From positions 186,001 to 250,000 of the forward strand of contig NZ_PJME01000007.1 in assembly GCF_002954775.1 (NCBI RefSeq): a DNA stretch of 64,000 bases, in the 5' to 3' direction. A program made the translations under genes and the position numbers. Source of the stretch: Streptomyces geranii. GTDB taxonomy: Bacteria; Actinomycetota; Actinomycetes; Streptomycetales; Streptomycetaceae. The notes beneath the pieces are model-generated. The model made no database searches and was not told the DNA's origin. It saw nothing but the letters and a program-made list of their open reading frames with translations. Of this stretch, positions 60,221-64,000 are shown in pieces; position 1 is the stretch's first letter, and each line of letters starts with the position of its first letter.

Positions 60221-60236
60221 CCTGCCTACGGCCTCT

Positions 60237-61049
60237 CTACGACCGTTCCTTCAGCGCCTGCTCGATGGTCCGCATCACCTCGTCGAGAGGCGCGTCGGTC
60301 CGGGCCACCGCGACCAGCACCTCGCCCTGCGAGGTCACCGAGGCCGGCGCCGTGCGGGGCGGGGTGTCGCGTCCGGCGCCGATGCCCGTACCGAAGGTCT
60401 TCCGTACGATCCCGAAGGCGTGGTCGAGCTGGGTCTCGACGTCGCCCTGGCCGCCCGCCCGCAGCCAGCGCCGCAGGACGTGGTTGTGGGCGGTGACCAC
60501 GGCGGACGCGGCGACCTCGGCGAGCAGCGGGTCGTCGTTCGCGTCGTCGTCGTGCGCGTGCTCGTCGAAGTGGCCCAGGAGATAGCGGGTGAAGAGGCGT
60601 TCGTAGCGGGCGACCGACGCGATCTCCGCCTCCCGCAGGGTGGGGACCTCGCGGGTCAGCTTGTAGCGGGCGACCGAGATCTCCGGCCGGGCCGCGTACA
60701 TCTTCATGACTTCCTTGATGCCGCGGCACACGGTGTCGAGCGGGTGTTCGTGCGCGGGTGCCGCGTTGAGCACCGCCTCCGCCCGGATCAACGTGTCGTC
60801 GTGGTCCGGGAAGATCGCCTCTTCCTTGGAGCGGAAGTGTCGGAAGAAGGTACGACGGGCCACGCCGGCCCGGGCCGCGATCTCGTCGACGGTGGTGCCT
60901 TCGTAGCCCTTGGTCGAGAACAGCTCCATCGCCGCGGCGGCCAGTTCGCGGCGCATCTTGAGCCGCTGGGCGGCGGCGCGGCTGCCCGCGGCGCTCTCCG
61001 GAGCGTCGGGCGTGGCAGGGGTGCGGGAGGACTTGGCGGCCTGGGACAT
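60237..61049 (-). CDS. TetR-family regulator next to ccr
   Basis: A 270-aa regulator: HTH in GTTVDEIAARAGVARRTFFRHFRSKEEAI (residues ~50-80), then a large all-helical ligand domain with an acidic stretch (HDDDANDD) and a Thr/Ala-rich C-terminus, longer than most TetR proteins. TACGTT lies 6 bases before ATG 61049, so it is probably leaderless; longer starts upstream are Gly/Pro-rich noise. A GTGCGCA-N6-TGCGCAC palindrome just upstream suggests autoregulation. It sits in the same direction as ccr and is a likely regulator of that pathway. Confidence 0.92.
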   Translation of the reverse strand: MSQAAKSSRTPATPDAPESAAGSRAAAQRLKMRRELAAAAMELFSTKGYEGTTVDEIAARAGVARRTFFRHFRSKEEAIFPDHDDTLIRAEAVLNAAPAHEHPLDTVCRGIKEVMKMYAARPEISVARYKLTREVPTLREAEIASVARYERLFTRYLLGHFDEHAHDDDANDDPLLAEVAASAVVTAHNHVLRRWLRAGGQGDVETQLDHAFGIVRKTFGTGIGAGRDTPPRTAPASVTSQGEVLVAVARTDAPLDEVMRTIEQALKERS

Positions 61050-61067
61050 GACCCGAACGTACTGCAT

Positions 61068-61087
61068 GTGCGCAGGGTGGTGCGCAC
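61068..61087. promoter_or_regulatory. Palindromic operator upstream of the TetR gene
   Basis: GTGCGCA (61068-61074) and TGCGCAC (61081-61087) are perfect 7-bp arms with a 6-base spacer, right behind the -10 box TACGTT (61061-61056 on the minus strand). I did not find a second exact copy near ccr or the dehydrogenase gene. Confidence 0.6.
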
Positions 61088-61233
61088 GTCCCGGACCACC
61101 CCCGCCCTGCGTGGGCGGGGGTGCCGAGGCCGGGTCGAGCAGCCCGCCCCAGTCCTCGTCGTGCCCGGGGCCGGACCCGAAGCCGCGTTCGAGGCCGGGG
61201 CCGAGGACGGGTCCGAACCGGTCGCCGGTCCCG

Positions 61234-63039
61234 TCAGCGGCGGGCATATTCGCGGAAGCCGCGGCCCGTCTTGCGGCCGAGGCAGCCCGCGGCCACCAGG
61301 TGCTCCAGGAGCGGCGCCGGGGCGAGGCCCGGGTCGCGGAACTCGCGGTGCAGGACCTTCTCGATGGCCAGGGAGACGTCCAGGCCGACCACGTCGAGCA
61401 GTTCGAACGGGCCCATCGGGTAGCCGCCGCCCAGCTTCATCGCCGCGTCAATGTCGTCAAGAGATGCATAGTGCTCCTGCACCATCTTGATCGCGTTGTT
61501 GAGATACGGGAAAAGCAATGCGTTGACGATGAATCCAGCCCGGTCGCCACAGTCGACGGCATGTTTCTTGATCTTGACGCAGACCTCGCGGACTGTTGAG
61601 TGGACGTCGTCGGCCGTCAACACCGTACGGACGACCTCGACCAGCTTCATCGCCGGCGCCGGGTTGAAGAAGTGCATGCCGATCACGTCCTGCGGACGCG
61701 AGGTGGCACGGGCGCACGCGACGACGGGCAGCGAGGAGGTCGTCGTGGCGAGCACCGCGCCCGGCTTGCAGACCTTGTCCAGCGTCGCGAACAGCTGCTG
61801 CTTGATCTCCAGGTCCTCGGCGACGGCCTCGACGGCCAGGTCGACGTCCGCGAAGGCGTCGTACGAGCCCGCTGCGGTGATCCGGTCGAGGGTCTGGGCG
61901 GCGGCCTCGGCGGTCAGCCGGCCCTTGTCGACCGAGCGGGCCAGGGACTTGCCGATCCTGGCCTTGGCGGTCTGTGCCTTCTCCTCGCTGCGGGCGGCCA
62001 GGACGACCTCGTACCCGGCCTTGGCGAAGACCTCGGCGATACCGGAGGCCATCGTGCCGGAGCCGGCGACGCCGACCGAGCGGACCGTGCGGCCGGAGGT
62101 CTCCGGGGCGCCGGAGAGCGGGGTCAGCGCGTCCGCGACGACCGTGTCGCTGCCGGGCGCCTCGTACGAGTAGAAGCCGCGCCCCGACTTACGGCCCGTC
62201 AGGCCCGCCTCGCTGAGCTGCTTGAGAACGGGCGCCGGGGCGTGCAGCCGGTCGTGGGACTCGGAGTACATGGCCTCCAGGACCGTACGGGCCGTGTCGA
62301 TGCCGATCAGGTCGAGCAGGGCGAGCGGGCCCATCGGCAGTCCGCAGCCGAGCCGCATCGCCGCGTCGATGTCCTCGCGGGAGGCGTACTTGGCCTCGTA
62401 CATCGCCGCGGCCTGGTTGAGATAGCCGAACAGCAGCCCGTCGGCGACGAAGCCGGGGCGGTCGCCGACCGCGACGGGCTCCTTGCCCAGCTCGATCGCC
62501 AGATCGGTGACCGCGGTGACGGCCTGCGGCGCGGTCAGCACCGACGAGACCACCTCGACCAGCTTCATCGCCGGCGCCGGGTTGAAGAAGTGCAGCCCCA
62601 GGACGCGCTCGGGACGCGCCGAGTCGGCAGCGAGCCGGGTCACCGAGAGGGCGTTGGTGCCGGTCGCGAGGATGGTCTCCGGGCGCACGATGTCGTCGAG
62701 GGCGCGGAAGATCTGGTGCTTGATCTCGTACGACTCCGGCGCCACCTCGATGACCAGGTCGGCGTCGGCCGCCGCGCGCAGGTCGGTGGAGGTGCGGAAG
62801 CGGGCCAGCAGGTCCTCGCGCTCCTGTTCGGTGAGCCGGCCGCGCACCACGGCACGGGCGGTCGACATCTCCAGGGCGGCGACGGCCTTCGCGGCCGTGG
62901 CCTCGCTGATGTCGATGCCGACGACCTCGCGGCCGGCGCGGGTGAGCACCTCGGTGATGCCGGTGCCCATGGTGCCGAGGCCGATCACGGCGACGGTCCT
63001 GAGCGCGGACGGAGAGGTGTGGGACAGGGGAGTGGCCAT
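61234..63039 (-). CDS. Fused tandem 3-hydroxyacyl-CoA dehydrogenase
   Basis: A 601-aa protein made of two full copies of 3-hydroxybutyryl-CoA dehydrogenase. Each half has a Rossmann motif (VIGLGTMGTGI at ~18-28; VAGSGTMASGI at ~315), the catalytic-loop block HFFNPAPAMKLVEVV and a C-terminal helical domain with GRK[ST]GRGF near its end. In the second half the third Gly of the nucleotide motif is Ala, so it may bind NAD differently. It would make acetoacetyl-CoA/3-hydroxybutyryl-CoA for crotonyl-CoA, the substrate of ccr. TGGAG precedes ATG 63039 by 8 bases. Single-copy enzymes of ~285 aa are usual; the double form is known in actinomycetes. Confidence 0.92.
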   Translation of the reverse strand: MATPLSHTSPSALRTVAVIGLGTMGTGITEVLTRAGREVVGIDISEATAAKAVAALEMSTARAVVRGRLTEQEREDLLARFRTSTDLRAAADADLVIEVAPESYEIKHQIFRALDDIVRPETILATGTNALSVTRLAADSARPERVLGLHFFNPAPAMKLVEVVSSVLTAPQAVTAVTDLAIELGKEPVAVGDRPGFVADGLLFGYLNQAAAMYEAKYASREDIDAAMRLGCGLPMGPLALLDLIGIDTARTVLEAMYSESHDRLHAPAPVLKQLSEAGLTGRKSGRGFYSYEAPGSDTVVADALTPLSGAPETSGRTVRSVGVAGSGTMASGIAEVFAKAGYEVVLAARSEEKAQTAKARIGKSLARSVDKGRLTAEAAAQTLDRITAAGSYDAFADVDLAVEAVAEDLEIKQQLFATLDKVCKPGAVLATTTSSLPVVACARATSRPQDVIGMHFFNPAPAMKLVEVVRTVLTADDVHSTVREVCVKIKKHAVDCGDRAGFIVNALLFPYLNNAIKMVQEHYASLDDIDAAMKLGGGYPMGPFELLDVVGLDVSLAIEKVLHREFRDPGLAPAPLLEHLVAAGCLGRKTGRGFREYARR

Positions 63040-63401
63040 CGCGGGACTCCAGGAATGAGGGTGGTGACGACTGGGAGCACCACGGGTGCGCCGAAGGGGC
63101 GCACCGGGTGCGAGAAGGAGTGCGGGTGTTGCCGGGCAGCGAGCGCACACGCCCGGGAGGAGCGGCGGATCCGGCAGGCCCTGTCCCAAAGCCGTGCCGT
63201 ACAGCGGTACTTCACGTACCGAACCGACCGACACTCACGACGGCTGCGTCACCAGGCCGTCGTAAGCAAGCAGAACACGAGTGGGTAACTCGCTCGTCTG
63301 AGCTTAACCGGTGGGTAACGAGCGCGCCAGCCCCTGAATTTGTGATGTACGTCCCGGGATCCTGCCCACGGGGTCCTCTCCCCGCACCTAACCTCGGCTT
63401 C
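63040..63401. other. Divergent intergenic region
   Basis: No gene seen in these 362 bases. They contain the promoter of the dehydrogenase on one side and the leaderless promoter TAACCT (63389-63394) of the HEAT-repeat gene on the other. The words GTGGGTAACTCGCTCG and GTGGGTAACGAGCG recur near 63283 and 63312 with similar sequence and could be a regulator site. Confidence 0.45.
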
Positions 63402-63983
63402 ATGGACAATGAGTTGCGATCACTCACGGAGCGCTTACGGACCGAGGCCGGGGCAGGGGCCTCGAAGGCGTACGAGCACCTGGTGGCGACCGAGGACCGG
63501 GACGAGCTGGCCGATGTCCTCACCGCCCCCGGACGGCCGCTGTGGGCGAGAGAGTTGGCCGCCTTCCGGCTGGGGCTCACGGGGGACCGGCGCGCCTTCG
63601 AGGCCCTCGTCCTCCTCCTCAACCACCGTGACCCGCAGCGCTGCGCCTCCGCCGCGTACGCCCTGTCCCGCCTCGGCGATCCCCGCACGGCCCGCGCGGC
63701 AGCGGCCCTCGCGACCAACGAACTGCGCGTCGCCTACGCCCTGCACCCGGTCCGCCTGCTCGCCGAACTGCAGGCCCCGGAGTCCGTGCCCGCGCTGATC
63801 ACGACACTCGCCCGCAGGCTGAAACCGCACGACCCCCACCGCCGGGTGGCGCTCGCCTGTGTGGAGGGGCTTGGCACCCTGGGGGACCGCCGCGCGGCCC
63901 CGGTCCTGAACGAGGCGCTCGCCCACCCGGCCCTCGCGGAGGCGGCGGTGCACGCGCTGGCCCGCATCCCGAAGCAGCGGTGA
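63402..63983 (+). CDS. HEAT-repeat protein
   Basis: A 193-aa all-helical protein. Repeating helical pairs (PLWARELAAFRLGLTGDRRAFEALVLLLNHRDPQ, CASAAYALSRLGDPRTARAA, VALACVEGLGTLGDRRAAPVLNEALAHP) are typical HEAT/PBS-lyase repeats, used for protein binding. No enzyme motif. It starts 7 bases after TAACCT, so probably leaderless. Its stop is 17 bases from the window end and nothing follows. Confidence 0.88.
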   Translation: MDNELRSLTERLRTEAGAGASKAYEHLVATEDRDELADVLTAPGRPLWARELAAFRLGLTGDRRAFEALVLLLNHRDPQRCASAAYALSRLGDPRTARAAAALATNELRVAYALHPVRLLAELQAPESVPALITTLARRLKPHDPHRRVALACVEGLGTLGDRRAAPVLNEALAHPALAEAAVHALARIPKQR

Positions 63984-64000
63984 CCCGGGGAGCGGTGAGC

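Overview
The window is chromosomal DNA of a high-GC actinomycete, almost certainly Streptomyces. Codon third positions are nearly all G or C, GTG starts are common, many genes start directly behind a TANNNT -10 box (leaderless), and the gene families are typical (PucR, F420-dependent LLM oxidoreductase, crotonyl-CoA carboxylase/reductase, WhiB-free NarL-type two-component genes, interspersed GC-rich palindromes). No rRNA, tRNA, CRISPR array, transposase, phage gene or origin was seen.

Layout. (1) 1-7220: tail of a polar amino-acid ABC ATPase, a secreted gamma-glutamyltransferase, a block of three degenerate ~183-bp repeats, a second-copy type methionine aminopeptidase divergent from a small XRE regulator over a 32-bp shared promoter/operator, and a large partly disordered protein. 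(2) 7395-16395: a nitrogen/pyrimidine-hydantoin catabolic block on the + strand: two beta-ureidopropionase-like nitrilases, an omega-aminotransferase, a PucR regulator, dihydropyrimidinase, an F420-type oxidoreductase and an NCS1 permease. Together they would import a cyclic ureide, open it, decarbamoylate it and transaminate the beta-amino acid. (3) 16435-21085: a secreted protein, a scar of two truncated genes, a second gamma-glutamyltransferase-family enzyme, an inositol-phosphatase-family enzyme (HisN-like) and an unknown protein. (4) 21173-33786: the most unusual part, a minus-strand peptide-export locus. A response regulator, sensor kinase and FAD oxidoreductase precede a 96-aa two-part, Ala/Asn/Gln-rich peptide, then a membrane-domain/alpha-beta-hydrolase fusion, an SdpA/DUF5819-like protein, two tiny membrane proteins, an ABC exporter and a methyltransferase, nearly all overlapping. 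A paralogous FAD oxidoreductase coupled to a macro-domain protein faces it, and an orphan LuxR gene lies behind it. (5) 33815-45449: housekeeping and stress genes: SDR proteins, HxlR/quinone-oxidoreductase pair, ArsR/P1B-4 metal exporter pair, DNA alkylation repair (Ada-AlkA and Ogt), Sir2, antitoxin-like protein, Nudix, ADP-ribosylglycohydrolase and glycerate kinase. (6) 45526-51989: PucR regulator divergent from a complete branched-chain amino-acid type (Liv) ABC transporter. (7) 52074-53574: phosphatidylserine synthase and decarboxylase. (8) 53744-63039: ethylmalonyl-CoA pathway operon (ccr, ecm/meaA, CitE-type lyase, MaoC hydratase, acyl-CoA dehydrogenase) with its TetR regulator and a fused double 3-hydroxyacyl-CoA dehydrogenase. 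(9) 63402-63983: a HEAT-repeat protein.

The best candidate for an undescribed system is the peptide locus (about 23.2-33.2 kb). Its function is inferred from gene order and motifs only. It resembles Sdp-type peptide toxin systems in having a small hydrophobic peptide next to SdpB/HTTM-like and SdpA-like membrane proteins, but the HTTM-like domain is fused to a hydrolase, and an exporter and modification-type enzymes are in the same operon.
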